This document shows positions 9,284 through 17,802 of a stretch of DNA of 64,000 nt, in pieces (position 1 is the first letter of the stretch; every line of letters starts with the position of its first letter). Under the pieces are notes generated by a model that saw nothing but the letters and a program-made list of their open reading frames with translations, was not told where the DNA came from and searched no databases. Both the position numbers and the translations under genes were made by a program. The stretch comes from Negadavirga shengliensis. Lineage in GTDB: Bacteria; Bacteroidota; Bacteroidia; Cytophagales; Cyclobacteriaceae. The stretch lies in the NCBI RefSeq assembly GCF_042652345.1, contig NZ_JBHSJJ010000001.1, positions 372,001-436,000 of the forward strand, written 5' to 3'.

Positions 9284-9529
9284 ATGAAAAAAACAGTATT
9301 GGCATTTGTGGTCTCTCTGATGCTGGGATTTCAATGCGAGGATTTTCAGCCCAGGGGACCGGTTACAGTGGATTGCATTGACCCCGAAAAGGCCAACCCG
9401 GCAGCCATCTGCACCATGGATTACCGGCCGGTATGCGGCTGTGACGGCAAAACCTACAGCAATGCCTGCGTCGCCGGAGCTTCAGGCCTTAAAAGCTGGA
9501 CAGAAGGTGAGTGTGACCAAGACAGTTAA
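9284..9529 (+). CDS. Second Kazal-type domain protein, probable lipoprotein
   Basis: An 81-residue paralogue of the gene at 8874. The N-terminal hydrophobic segment ends in GFQC, a plausible but imperfect lipobox, so the protein may be lipid-anchored where its sister is soluble. The Kazal core is conserved (DYRPVCGCDGKTYSNACVAG, about residues 46-65) with the same C-I-D-P-E-K lead-in as the first copy (DCIDPEKANP here, DCIDPEKIDP there). The tandem arrangement and matching lead-in point to a local duplication. The residue before the conserved Tyr-x-Pro-Val-Cys block differs between the copies, so specificity could have diverged. Confidence 0.8.
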   Translation: MKKTVLAFVVSLMLGFQCEDFQPRGPVTVDCIDPEKANPAAICTMDYRPVCGCDGKTYSNACVAGASGLKSWTEGECDQDS

Positions 9530-9916
9530 TCAGAAGCCCGTTGGTGGGTTTCCAAAACAGTTATCTTTACCCGGATGTAACATGGGATGGTTTCGGGATT
9601 GATAAGAGGGAATTATACATTAAAAATATTAACCATACAGCATTAATTAACGAAAAATACCCCGAAAAATATAAAACCGTCCTATTACGTAATAAAATAA
9701 ATGCCAATCATTACCAAAAAAATGTTCGTTTTTTCTTATAATATTGCTGCAAAATATATTTTTTTTCTTTAAAAACAGAATTTTTGTTTTATTTGCCCAA
9801 GTAAAAGAAATATAGCGCGTCTTTTGGCACCCACTTGCTTGACAGGATATCACATGACCTTGTGCGGGTCAGCAAGCCGGCTATACTTCATTATGCCATT
9901 TCATTATAAAATTATT
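9530..9916. other. AT-rich gap before the outer-membrane protein gene
   Basis: There is no gene I can support. The stretch 9600-9800 is very AT-rich with A and T runs. The frame of the next gene stays open upstream to 9824, but the codons before 9917 do not look like a signal peptide, so I treat them as leader. No clean promoter or terminator was found. Confidence 0.4.
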
Positions 9917-10669
9917 ATGAAAAAAATATACATGCTTTTTATGGTATTGGGGATCGGGGGACTGTTCAACGCCGTCATGGCCCAAAACCCTCTCAGAGAC
10001 AACTATGCCAATTTACGGGGTATACACCCTGCTGATTTCAGAAATGCTTACTTAAGATTTGGCATCAACAATTTCCCGGGTACACTTTCCCCTTCTGAAT
10101 CTGTAGCGGCGAATATAGAGGGCGGGAATATCGGTGCCTCCACAGGTTTCATGGTAGAAGTCGGCAGACATTTTTATTTTAACTATAAAAGCCACATGCC
10201 AGTGCGGTACGGTCTGGATTGGACGATGATTTCCTTTTCCTATAATCAACTGGACTGGTCCCATTACGCGAGAGAACGAAACAATGCCTTAAGTGACGAG
10301 CAAAAATTTGATGCCTTTTCATTTACGGGCAGATTAGGTCCGGCGGCCACAATAGCCCTCACGGATGACATCATTTTGGACACAAGGGTTCAAGTGGCCT
10401 TCGGGTTACATTCACTTGGCATCTATTATTTTGATGCCGATGATGACGAATATTTTTCTTTTGGATATGAAAGTGGAGAACCGTTTGAATCACCGTCCGC
10501 CCTCTATTTTAATCCGAATTTTGGTCTAAGTTTAAGGTACAGGGCAGTTGGGTTGGCCTTTGATTACAGTCCGCAGAAAATTGGATACGATTATACATCC
10601 AACGAGGGTTCCGGAAGAATGGATTTTCGCTTACAAAACCTGCAGGTGAAAGTGCACCTCGCATTTTGA
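9917..10669 (+). CDS. Outer-membrane-type beta-barrel protein of unknown function
   Basis: A 250-residue protein beginning with a clear signal peptide (MKKIYMLFMVLGIGGLFNAV, cut after AQ). The rest alternates aromatic and polar residues in short strands (for example FYFNYKS, GRLGPAATIALTDDI) and ends in KVHLAF, a terminal Phe typical of outer-membrane barrels. I do not recognise a named family. The start at 9917 was chosen because it gives the signal peptide; an in-frame extension to 9824 does not. It converges on the GH140-like gene with 13 bases between the stops. Confidence 0.72.
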   Translation: MKKIYMLFMVLGIGGLFNAVMAQNPLRDNYANLRGIHPADFRNAYLRFGINNFPGTLSPSESVAANIEGGNIGASTGFMVEVGRHFYFNYKSHMPVRYGLDWTMISFSYNQLDWSHYARERNNALSDEQKFDAFSFTGRLGPAATIALTDDIILDTRVQVAFGLHSLGIYYFDADDDEYFSFGYESGEPFESPSALYFNPNFGLSLRYRAVGLAFDYSPQKIGYDYTSNEGSGRMDFRLQNLQVKVHLAF

Positions 10670-10682
10670 TTCATAAAGTTGT

Positions 10683-12059
10683 TCATTCACTGTCCAACAC
10701 CAATACCCAATCATGTCCTTTTCCTCCCGAAGTGGGTGGGGTTACGGTGATGCTCCCGGATTTTTCCGCAGTAGTACCATCTGTATATAAGTTCCCTGTT
10801 CTGGGATCGTACCAGGAAAGCTTTATCCGGCTGCCTGACAAATGGCTCAAGTCCAGGTCCACCGCCTTTCCAGTAGGAAAATACACCATGGCATAGGTTC
10901 CCGCACTGTCCTTGGTGGCGATGACATAATGCTGATCATCTTCCTGTACAGTCCTAACCATCTCCTGGGCAGGTACCCGTGTGAGGAAGGGTCTCGACAG
11001 CATCAGGTTTTTCAAATGGATGACCTGGCTGGCCATGGGCAAGTCCAGGGCTACTTTCCAGGGTCTGAGCGGCATATTGATAGGCTTCCTCTCGTTGGTG
11101 TACATCTGCCACACCGCATGACAGCCATAGGTTTGCCCAAATGCCCCGGCAAAAACGTTCCAATACATAATCCTCCGGATATCATCCGGTACACTATGCC
11201 CCAGTTCCTTTGCATTAAAACAATTGGGATGGTCCTCATACAGTGGTTCTCCGTCTAAAGTAGGCTTGGTGGGCTTCAGGTTGTAGTCATGACTTATTAT
11301 CTTATAGGTAGGTTGATTGGGACAGTGACCCGTCTGGTGCATATTAAAATCCAGCCATTCATCCTGGTGAAACCAATTGCTGGAGCCCCCGGGCTTAGCA
11401 GGCTGGGGATGAAAGGTCATTAACCCCTTCTCAAGCCCTCCGATACCCTCTCCTATGCCGGCCGCCAGTTGACGCCATATGGTGACATCGTCGCTGTTCT
11501 CTCTGGGATTACGGTCACCCCCTATCACCCAGATGATGTTGGTTCTGTTCTTGTACCGGTCGCCCATCCATTTACCGAATTCCTTTGCATTCTCAGGATT
11601 GAATATTTCAGGTCCCTCTCCCCAGTTGTTTTTGAAAACCTTGTCTCCCCAGGTGGGAAGCAGGGCGATGTATATTCCTTTTTCCGCCGCTTTGTCCAAT
11701 ACATAATCTATATGTTCAAAATAAGCGGGGTTTGGCCGGGCAGGATCGTTTTCCACCAGTGGCCTTTCACCATAAGCATTCGGGGTGTTGAGACCGTCAA
11801 TTTCAGCCAAAGCCACTGCCTGCACTACATTGAAGCCCTGTTCCGCTCTTTTATCCAAATAATAACCCACCTCATCCCTATCGCAACGGTGAAAGAGCTC
11901 CCAGGCGGTATCCGCGAGCCAAAAGAAAGGTTTTCCCTCTTCTGTCACCAGAAACCTCTGGTTGTCGGAAACTTTAAGCCGGGGGAGTTGGGCAAAAACA
12001 GGGCTTCCGGCCAACATGGCCAAAAAGAAAAAAGACAGAATCGTGGGATATGTTTTCAT
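10683..12059 (-). CDS. Secreted apiosidase-like glycosidase (DUF4038/GH140 type)
   Basis: A 458-residue secreted enzyme with a signal peptide (MKTYPTILSFFFLAMLAGSP, then VFAQ). The core is a TIM-barrel of the DUF4038 type, with PFFWLADTAWELFHRCDRDE near residues 45-64, IIWVIGGDRNPR near 175-186, and a DGEPLYE loop near 264; the last 90 residues look like the small beta domain often named putative collagen-binding. Characterised relatives in GH140 release apiose from rhamnogalacturonan II. Here the activity is inferred. No SusC/SusD pair is nearby, so it is not in a classic polysaccharide utilisation locus. Confidence 0.85.
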   Translation of the reverse strand: MKTYPTILSFFFLAMLAGSPVFAQLPRLKVSDNQRFLVTEEGKPFFWLADTAWELFHRCDRDEVGYYLDKRAEQGFNVVQAVALAEIDGLNTPNAYGERPLVENDPARPNPAYFEHIDYVLDKAAEKGIYIALLPTWGDKVFKNNWGEGPEIFNPENAKEFGKWMGDRYKNRTNIIWVIGGDRNPRENSDDVTIWRQLAAGIGEGIGGLEKGLMTFHPQPAKPGGSSNWFHQDEWLDFNMHQTGHCPNQPTYKIISHDYNLKPTKPTLDGEPLYEDHPNCFNAKELGHSVPDDIRRIMYWNVFAGAFGQTYGCHAVWQMYTNERKPINMPLRPWKVALDLPMASQVIHLKNLMLSRPFLTRVPAQEMVRTVQEDDQHYVIATKDSAGTYAMVYFPTGKAVDLDLSHLSGSRIKLSWYDPRTGNLYTDGTTAEKSGSITVTPPTSGGKGHDWVLVLDSE

Positions 12060-12091
12060 ATGATTATAATTTTTTCTTAATAGGCCATATA

Positions 12092-12116
12092 GCCTGCCCC
12101 GAACTTGTTTCGGGGG
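12092..12116. repeat. REP-like short palindrome
   Basis: GCCTGCCCCGAACTTG followed by TTTCGGGG forms a hairpin with 7-bp arms CCCCGAA/TTCGGGG (12097-12115). A degenerate relative, CCTGCCCCGAGCAAGTTTGG, lies at about 57744-57763 in another gene-free gap. Short palindromes with a GAACTTGTTTC core are widespread between genes in Bacteroidota genomes. No T-run follows, so I prefer a repeat over a terminator. Confidence 0.4.
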
Positions 12117-12303
12117 AATCTCGCATGTTTTATAATCATCCCAGTTTGTGACGATCCCGTCATGCTTGATTTCATCTTATTTAAACAATGGTTTTTGGGT
12201 GATATTTTTTTCTGTCTAAAAATAAGGAAATAATCTCCATATTAAAAAGTCAGGAAACCAAACCGGTCCGCCCGGGGTGATATCCGGTGCGGACAGGAAA
12301 ATC

Positions 12304-12726
12304 TCAGCGTATTTTTTCAAACTCATTGAAAAAGAACCGGCCTTCTATGGCAGCATTCTCATTGGAATCAGAGCCATGCACGGCATTCGCCTCTATGGAT
12401 TTGGCAAAAAGTTTTCTGATGGTTCCTTCGGCGGCCTCAGCGGGGTTGGTCGCACCGATGAGTTTCCTGAAATCCTCCACGGCGTTTTCTTTTTCAAGAA
12501 TGGCCGCGATGATCGGACCTGATGACATATACGCACAGAGATCCTTATAAAACGGTCTTTCTTTATGCACTTCATAAAATTTTCCGGCAAGTTCGGGGGT
12601 AAGCCTGGTAGATTTGAGTGAAATGATTTTAAAACCTGCCTCTTCCATCATCTTCAAAATTGCCCCTGAATGGCCTGCACCGAAAGCATCAGGCTTAATC
12701 ATAGTAAATGTTCTGTTGGTCGCCAT
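12304..12726 (-). CDS. ndk: Nucleoside diphosphate kinase
   Basis: Transfers the terminal phosphate from ATP to NDPs through a phosphohistidine. The 140-residue protein has the family N-terminus (RTFTMIKPDAF), the loop RPFYKDLCAYMSSGP, and the active-site signature NAVHGSDSNENA, where the His is phosphorylated. The frame is open up to 12783, but the Met at 12726 (MATNRTFTMIKPD) gives the usual length. It sits head-to-head with nrnA. It is a housekeeping gene. Confidence 0.97.
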   Translation of the reverse strand: MATNRTFTMIKPDAFGAGHSGAILKMMEEAGFKIISLKSTRLTPELAGKFYEVHKERPFYKDLCAYMSSGPIIAAILEKENAVEDFRKLIGATNPAEAAEGTIRKLFAKSIEANAVHGSDSNENAAIEGRFFFNEFEKIR

Positions 12727-12762
12727 ATCAATTTGGTAATTAGTTATAGTTTTGATTCGGGG

Positions 12763-12770
12763 CAAAATTA
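12763..12770 (-). promoter_or_regulatory. Candidate ndk -7 element
   Basis: TAATTTTG on the minus strand (reads CAAAATTA on the plus strand) fits TAnnTTTG exactly and lies 37 bases before the ndk start. A -33 TTTG at the expected spacing is not visible. Confidence 0.35.
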
Positions 12771-12919
12771 AAGCTTTTGCCATAAACTCCGAGATTATTC
12801 CGGCAAATGTATGACTGTCACCAAATATGGCCCGCAGGCGCTATTGGGAATTTCCGAAAATTATATAGAACTTTGTGTCTTGTGTTTTTCAAAAAACACA
12901 ATATGCTAAAATATACTCA

Positions 12920-13969
12920 ATGCAGGAATTAGATCTATTTAAAGAACAAATTTCATCAGCTTCGCCCAAAAAGATCGTTATTACCACCCATCATAAACCT
13001 GACGCCGACGCCCTGGGTTCGTCCCTGGCGCTGGCCAATTATCTCAAAAAGAAGTCCCATGACGTGACGGTGATCACACCTTCGGATTATCCTTCCTTTT
13101 TGAGCTGGATGAAAGGCAATGACGAAGTAATCAATTTTGAAGAACCCGGCAAGGCTGAAATTGTAGCTGAAAAGATCAAAGAGGCCGATATTGTCTTCTG
13201 CCTTGACTTTTCCTGTCTCAACAGGTTGTGCGAGATGGGGGAGATGGTTAAGCAATCCAAAGCCTACAAGGTAAATATAGACCATCATCAGGATCCTAAG
13301 GATTTTGCGGATTTCCGCTTTTGGAGTACAGAGGCGGCTGCAACCTGTGAACTGCTTTATGAACTTATCGTAAAAGTAGGGGATAAAAAACTGATAGACA
13401 AGGATATAGCAGAATGCCTTTATGCCGGGATCATGACAGACACCGGGGGGTTCAAACATCCCAATACTTCCAAAAACATCCATTTGGTGACGGCAGAGCT
13501 GATTGGCATCGGAGCGGACAATTCAAAGATTTCGCGGCTGATTTATGATACGAATTCCGTAAACAGGTTAAAGTTTCTTGGTTTTGCCCTCACCAGAAGG
13601 CTTACCATATTGAATGACCTCCATACGGCCTATTTCGCCATCAGCAAAAAAGACCTCAAGAAGTACCAGTCCCAGACCGGCGACACGGAAGGCCTGGTAA
13701 ATTACGCGCTTTCCCTGGATGGCATCAAAATCGCGGCGCTTTTTACAGAAAGAAAAGACGGGGTGAAAATTTCTTTCCGTTCTTCTGAAGAAGTGGAAAT
13801 AAACAAGTTCGCCGCAACGTTTTTTAGTGGCGGAGGGCATAAAAATGCCTCAGGAGGCACCTCCAAGCTGCCTCTCAAAGAAACAACTGAGCGGTTTGAA
13901 AAACTGATAAAAGAAAACAAACATATTTTATTTAATCAACTTGAATTAGTCAATGAAAAGAATCAATAA
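12920..13969 (+). CDS. nrnA: DHH/DHHA1 phosphoesterase, NrnA type
   Basis: A bifunctional oligoribonuclease/pAp phosphatase family enzyme that degrades very short RNA or 3',5'-pAp. The DHH domain shows THHKPDADALGSSLAL near residue 26, a metal Asp in CLDFSCLNRL, DHHQDP near 118 and AGIMTDTGGF near 172; the DHHA1 domain ends in GGGHKNASGG. The frame is open from 12875, but the Met at 12920 (MQELDLF) begins the conserved part, for 349 residues. The stop overlaps the next FKBP gene by 17 bases, so translation is coupled. ndk is divergent. Confidence 0.93.
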   Translation: MQELDLFKEQISSASPKKIVITTHHKPDADALGSSLALANYLKKKSHDVTVITPSDYPSFLSWMKGNDEVINFEEPGKAEIVAEKIKEADIVFCLDFSCLNRLCEMGEMVKQSKAYKVNIDHHQDPKDFADFRFWSTEAAATCELLYELIVKVGDKKLIDKDIAECLYAGIMTDTGGFKHPNTSKNIHLVTAELIGIGADNSKISRLIYDTNSVNRLKFLGFALTRRLTILNDLHTAYFAISKKDLKKYQSQTGDTEGLVNYALSLDGIKIAALFTERKDGVKISFRSSEEVEINKFAATFFSGGGHKNASGGTSKLPLKETTERFEKLIKENKHILFNQLELVNEKNQ

Positions 13970-14876
13970 TGTGATGATTGGCGCTGTTGCGATTGTTGCC
14001 GGTGCCCTGATGTTCTCCTGTGGAAATAAGACAAAAACCACTTCCGACGGGATAGAATATAAGTATATCAAGGAGGGGAAGGAGAAGACCAAAGACGGTG
14101 ATTTTGTACTTTACCAATTCACTGCGAAAACTTCTGAAGACTCTGTCTTTATTTCCAGCTATGACCAGCCTGTCCCCCCCTATCTTCAGCACAGTGACAC
14201 TGCGGAAGCCATGACCGGAATAGATGAGATATTCCTCAACCTGAACAAAGGTGATAGCATTGTCATCAATTCACAAGCGGAAAAGGTCTTCGGCCCCAAC
14301 CTGCCTCCTTTCCTGAAAAGTGAAGACAAAGTAATCATCAGCATAGGGGTAATCAATGTACTGGAAGAAGAGATTTTTCAGGATTACTTCAATGATCTGG
14401 TAGCAGAACAGCAGAAAAAACAAGAGGCAGAAGCAGAACAGCAGCTTGAGGAAGACGTTCAGGCCATTGAAAATTATATTTCTGAAAATAATTTAAATGC
14501 TACCAGGACAGAATCGGGTCTTTTCTACGTCATAGAAGATGAAGGTGCCGGCCGGCAGGTGGAACAGGGCAATACCATCTCCGTAAATTATACCGGATAT
14601 GTGTTGGACGGCACAGTATTCGATACCAGTGTCGAAAGCAAAGCCAAGGAAAGCAATACTTATAATGAAAGCCGTACCTATGAACCTATTTCTTTTGAGG
14701 TAGGTCAGGGCATGGTGATCCCCGGATGGGATGAAGGGCTTCAATACCTTAAAAAAGGATCCAAAGCCAAACTGTTGATTCCTTCTCCCTTGGCCTACGG
14801 ACCTTCTCAGAGGGGAGAGGTGATCAAACCCAACTCCATCCTCATTTTCGACGTAGAAGTAACAGATGTAAAATAA
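13953..14876 (+). CDS. Two-domain FKBP-type prolyl isomerase lipoprotein (GldI-like)
   Basis: A 307-residue lipoprotein: the lipobox is MFSC (Cys23). Residues 40-140 resemble a decayed FKBP domain, a Glu/Gln-rich helix follows (about 147-175), and the C-terminal FKBP domain is complete, with VNYTGYVLDGTVFDTS, VIPGWDEGLQ and LLIPSPLAYG. The Trp of GWDEG and the Tyr of AYG, key to the substrate pocket, are present, so it should be an active peptidyl-prolyl isomerase at the periplasmic face. Lipid-anchored FKBPs include GldI of gliding motility, and gldD is in this window, so GldI is a fair guess but not shown. First of three tandem FKBP genes. Confidence 0.9.
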   Translation: MKRINNVMIGAVAIVAGALMFSCGNKTKTTSDGIEYKYIKEGKEKTKDGDFVLYQFTAKTSEDSVFISSYDQPVPPYLQHSDTAEAMTGIDEIFLNLNKGDSIVINSQAEKVFGPNLPPFLKSEDKVIISIGVINVLEEEIFQDYFNDLVAEQQKKQEAEAEQQLEEDVQAIENYISENNLNATRTESGLFYVIEDEGAGRQVEQGNTISVNYTGYVLDGTVFDTSVESKAKESNTYNESRTYEPISFEVGQGMVIPGWDEGLQYLKKGSKAKLLIPSPLAYGPSQRGEVIKPNSILIFDVEVTDVK

Positions 14877-14924
14877 TTGTCTCCGGGCTCCAAAAAAGCC
14901 TGGGGCTCGGTAAACAATCAATCC

Positions 14925-15473
14925 ATGAAAAAAAGTACTATACTGCTGGTGGCATGCTTCAGTGCCATGACGATGTTTTCCTGTATTTCCGATGATGAAA
15001 ACTGGGAAGCTACCTTCAACCGGGATGTGAAAAAAATTGAGGAATATATTCAGACCATTGAGACTGAATATATGCGGAAAGAAACGATTGGAGATACCGG
15101 CGTGGTACTGTTGTTTACCGAGGTTAATGAGGAGGGGGAGGTGCCAAAGAACCAGGATACCTTATATGTCGATTATACGGGTTATCTTCTGGATGGGACC
15201 GTTTTTGACACCTCTGATGAGGATGTAGCCAAAGACAACGGGATCCATAACGCCAGCAGAACTTATGAACCTTTACGGATCGAACTTGGCGTATCCAATG
15301 TGATTGTAGGCTGGCATATCGCCCTTTCTCAAATGAAGGAGGGTGAAAAGGCCATCGCTTTAATCCCTTCAGGCTATGCATATGGATCTCAAGCCAACGG
15401 TCCTATTCCTGCCAACTCGGTTTTGGCTTTTGATCTGGATTTGGTCGAAGTCAGATCACATCAACAACAATAA
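14925..15473 (+). CDS. FKBP-type prolyl isomerase lipoprotein, second copy
   Basis: A 182-residue lipoprotein (lipobox MFSC, Cys21) with one FKBP domain: VDYTGYLLDGTVFDTS, VIVGWHIALSQ, ALIPSGYAYG. It shares with its neighbours a roughly 20-residue insert after FDTS (here starting DEDVAKDNGIHN), which supports tandem duplication. The GWDxG motif has become GWHIA, so the Trp remains but the following Asp is lost. The start at 14925 gives the signal peptide; the frame itself opens earlier. It lies 48 bases after the first copy and 64 before the third. Confidence 0.9.
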   Translation: MKKSTILLVACFSAMTMFSCISDDENWEATFNRDVKKIEEYIQTIETEYMRKETIGDTGVVLLFTEVNEEGEVPKNQDTLYVDYTGYLLDGTVFDTSDEDVAKDNGIHNASRTYEPLRIELGVSNVIVGWHIALSQMKEGEKAIALIPSGYAYGSQANGPIPANSVLAFDLDLVEVRSHQQQ

Positions 15474-15537
15474 AAAAGCAGGGCTGCTTTCTCTCCCAAA
15501 AATGGGCAAGAAAACGCAGCCCATAAAAAACACGCAA

Positions 15538-16095
15538 ATGAGATACCTTAACAGCGTCTTGATCCTAGTGGTCTCGTTAGGCTTTTTGGCATGCAATGAC
15601 CAGGGCAACTGGTTTGGTCCGGTTTATGATGTCGAAGGCAACCTGGCCAGAGACCGGGGCATCATAGATGAATACCTACAGACGGCCGACTTTGACAGCA
15701 TCTCCAGGATACATGATCCCTCGGGTGTCGTTGTGATCGTCAAGGAAGAAGGAACCGGCTCCAGGCCCCAGTCCGGGAATACCGTGTATGCCAACTACAT
15801 AGGTTATCTGCTGGATGGTTCTGTCTTTGACAGTAATCTGGAAGATGTGGCCAAGGAAAATGACATCCATGATGAAGAAAGAAACTATGATATATTCAGT
15901 TTCTTATTGGATGTGCCCGCCGGTCAAGGAGGGGCGATAGAGGGTTTTAATTTTGGCTTTAAAAGGTTAAGGAGCGGGGCCAGGGCTACTTTAATCATCC
16001 CCTCACCTCATGGCTACAGAGACAACGAGAATATTCCAAGAATTCCTCCCAACTCCGTCCTGGTGTTTGATGTGGAGTTTTTGGGAATGGACTGA
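15538..16095 (+). CDS. FKBP-like lipoprotein, third copy with altered active site
   Basis: A 185-residue lipoprotein (FLAC lipobox, Cys19) with an FKBP fold: YANYIGYLLDGSVFDSN, the family insert LEDVAKENDIHDEERN, and PPNSVLVFDVEFLG at the end. The pocket is changed: GWDxG reads GFNFG and AYG reads GYR, so the Trp and Ala-Tyr-Gly positions are gone and isomerase activity is doubtful. It may now act as a binding or chaperone domain. A Met at 15502 is also in frame, but only 15538 gives a good signal peptide. It ends at a strong terminator. Confidence 0.87.
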   Translation: MRYLNSVLILVVSLGFLACNDQGNWFGPVYDVEGNLARDRGIIDEYLQTADFDSISRIHDPSGVVVIVKEEGTGSRPQSGNTVYANYIGYLLDGSVFDSNLEDVAKENDIHDEERNYDIFSFLLDVPAGQGGAIEGFNFGFKRLRSGARATLIIPSPHGYRDNENIPRIPPNSVLVFDVEFLGMD

Positions 16096-16118
16096 TCAAA
16101 TTGTTTAGCAGTTTACAA

Positions 16119-16160
16119 AAACAACATAGCCTGTGGGGTTTCCCGCAGGCTATGTTGTTT
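16119..16160. terminator. Bidirectional terminator between FKBP cluster and guaB
   Basis: A 19-bp stem with one wobble (16119-16137 and 16142-16160, 4-base loop GTTT). The left arm starts AAACAACATAGCC and the right arm ends GGCTATGTTGTTT, so A and T ends flank it on both strands. It sits between convergent stops at 16095 and 16183 and can end both transcripts. Confidence 0.9.
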
Positions 16161-16182
16161 GTTGCCGATAACATTTAGGATG

Positions 16183-17661
16183 CTACATCTTTGCGCTGTA
16201 ATTCGGGGCCTCCCTGGTGATACTGATATCATGGGGGTGGGATTCTCTTGCCCCCGCAGCGGTGATTTTCACAAATTTACCGTTCTCCCTAAGCTCCTCT
16301 ATGGTGGCTGTGCCGCAATAGCCCATCCCTGCCTGAAGGCCGCCTACCAATTGGTACAATACTTCTGATACCAAACCTTTAAAAGCCACTCTACCCACAA
16401 TGCCTTCCGGAACCAGCTTTTTGACGTTTTCTTCGGCATCCTGGAAATACCGGTCTTTGGAACCCGACTCCATGGCTTCCAGTGACCCCATGCCTCTGTA
16501 AGACTTGAACTTTCTGCCTTCAAAAATGATGATTTCCCCCGGGGCCTCTTCAGTACCGGCCAGTATGGAACCGATCATCACGGAACTGGCTCCTGCTGCC
16601 AAGGCTTTTACCACATCCCCGGAATACCTCACGCCCCCATCGGCGATGACAGGAACACCTTTCTCTTTCAACACCCTGGCACATTCCATCACCGCGGAGA
16701 GTTGGGGAACCCCTACACCCGCGATAACGCGCGTGGTGCAGATACTTCCAGGCCCCACACCTACCTTCACCGCATCAGCACCTGCATCAGCAAGGGCCAA
16801 AGCCGCTTCGGGAGTGGCAATATTCCCTACGATCACATCCAGGTCAGGAAAGTTGGCTTTTATCTTCCTGCAAGCCTCGATCACACCTTTGGAATGGCCA
16901 TGGGCCGTGTCAATGGATACCACATCCACTCCCGCAGTTTTTAAAGCCTCCACACGATCCACTATGTCATGGGTCACTCCCACTGCAGCACCTACCCTTA
17001 GTCTGCCGAACTCGTCTTTACAAGCATGGGGCTTGTCCTTTCTTTTTAGAATATCCTTATAAGTAATCAACCCGGTCAACCGGTAATCCTCATCAACAAT
17101 GGGTAATTTTTCAATTTTGTATTCCTGAAGGATTTCCTCAGCCTGTTCCAAACTGATACCCGCTTTGGCTGTGATCAGATTGTCTTTGGTCATGATTTCT
17201 CTGATGGGCCGACTCAGGTCTTTGATAAACCTGAGATCCCTATTGGTGATGATGCCTTTCAAAAAACGCTCTTCATCGACTACAGGGATCCCCCCTATGT
17301 TGTATTCCGTCATAATGCCTTCCGCATCCTTTACTTTGGCGTTGATATCCAAGGTAATGGGGTCGAGAATCATGCCGCTCTGGGATCTTTTTACCTTGCG
17401 CACCTGGGCGGCCTGCTTTTCTATGGGCATGTTCTTATGGATAAAGCCCAAGCCGCCTTCCAGAGCTATAGCAATGGCCAGCTCCGCTTCGGTAACCGTA
17501 TCCATCGCGGCGGATACCAAGGGGATTTCGAGCCGGATGTTTTTAGTAAGTTGGGAAGAAGTATTGGTTTCGCGGGGAAGTACCTCTGAGTAGCCGGGTA
17601 CCAAAAGCACATCATCATAGGTGAGCGCTTCGTAGAGAAATTTATCAGTGTTTGGATTCAT
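16183..17661 (-). CDS. guaB: Inosine-5'-monophosphate dehydrogenase
   Basis: Oxidises IMP to XMP with NAD, the committed step of guanine nucleotide synthesis. The 492-residue protein has the TIM barrel split by a CBS pair (IMTEYNIGGIPVVDEERF and LQEYKIEKLPIVDED), the catalytic loop GPGSICTTRVIAG (Cys about 305), and the flap GMGSLEAM. Full length. The start codon at 17661 directly touches a leader palindrome, and a promoter-like site lies at 17694-17725, so expression may be controlled at the leader. Confidence 0.97.
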   Translation of the reverse strand: MNPNTDKFLYEALTYDDVLLVPGYSEVLPRETNTSSQLTKNIRLEIPLVSAAMDTVTEAELAIAIALEGGLGFIHKNMPIEKQAAQVRKVKRSQSGMILDPITLDINAKVKDAEGIMTEYNIGGIPVVDEERFLKGIITNRDLRFIKDLSRPIREIMTKDNLITAKAGISLEQAEEILQEYKIEKLPIVDEDYRLTGLITYKDILKRKDKPHACKDEFGRLRVGAAVGVTHDIVDRVEALKTAGVDVVSIDTAHGHSKGVIEACRKIKANFPDLDVIVGNIATPEAALALADAGADAVKVGVGPGSICTTRVIAGVGVPQLSAVMECARVLKEKGVPVIADGGVRYSGDVVKALAAGASSVMIGSILAGTEEAPGEIIIFEGRKFKSYRGMGSLEAMESGSKDRYFQDAEENVKKLVPEGIVGRVAFKGLVSEVLYQLVGGLQAGMGYCGTATIEELRENGKFVKITAAGARESHPHDISITREAPNYSAKM

Positions 17662-17725
17662 GGCAAATGGGTTAGGTAACCGTATTTGCCCGTCAAAGAT
17701 ACGATGATTTTGACATGCAAATCAA
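17662..17725 (-). promoter_or_regulatory. guaB promoter and leader palindrome
   Basis: On the minus strand TATCTTTG (plus-strand 17694-17701) fits the Bacteroidota -7 box, with TTG about 21 bases upstream (17723-17725). Between it and the ATG lies a nested inverted repeat: GGCAAAT at 17662-17668 with ATTTGCC at 17684-17690, and GGTTA at 17670-17674 with TAACC at 17677-17681. The repeat abuts the start codon and would fill almost the whole short leader, so it could be a repressor site or a translation-blocking hairpin. Confidence 0.6.
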
Positions 17726-17802
17726 CTTGATGGTAAAAAAATATAATAATTTTATTCAAAATCGGTCTTGTTTAAGGAATTTTCTTTGGGAGGTAAGGAT
17801 AT

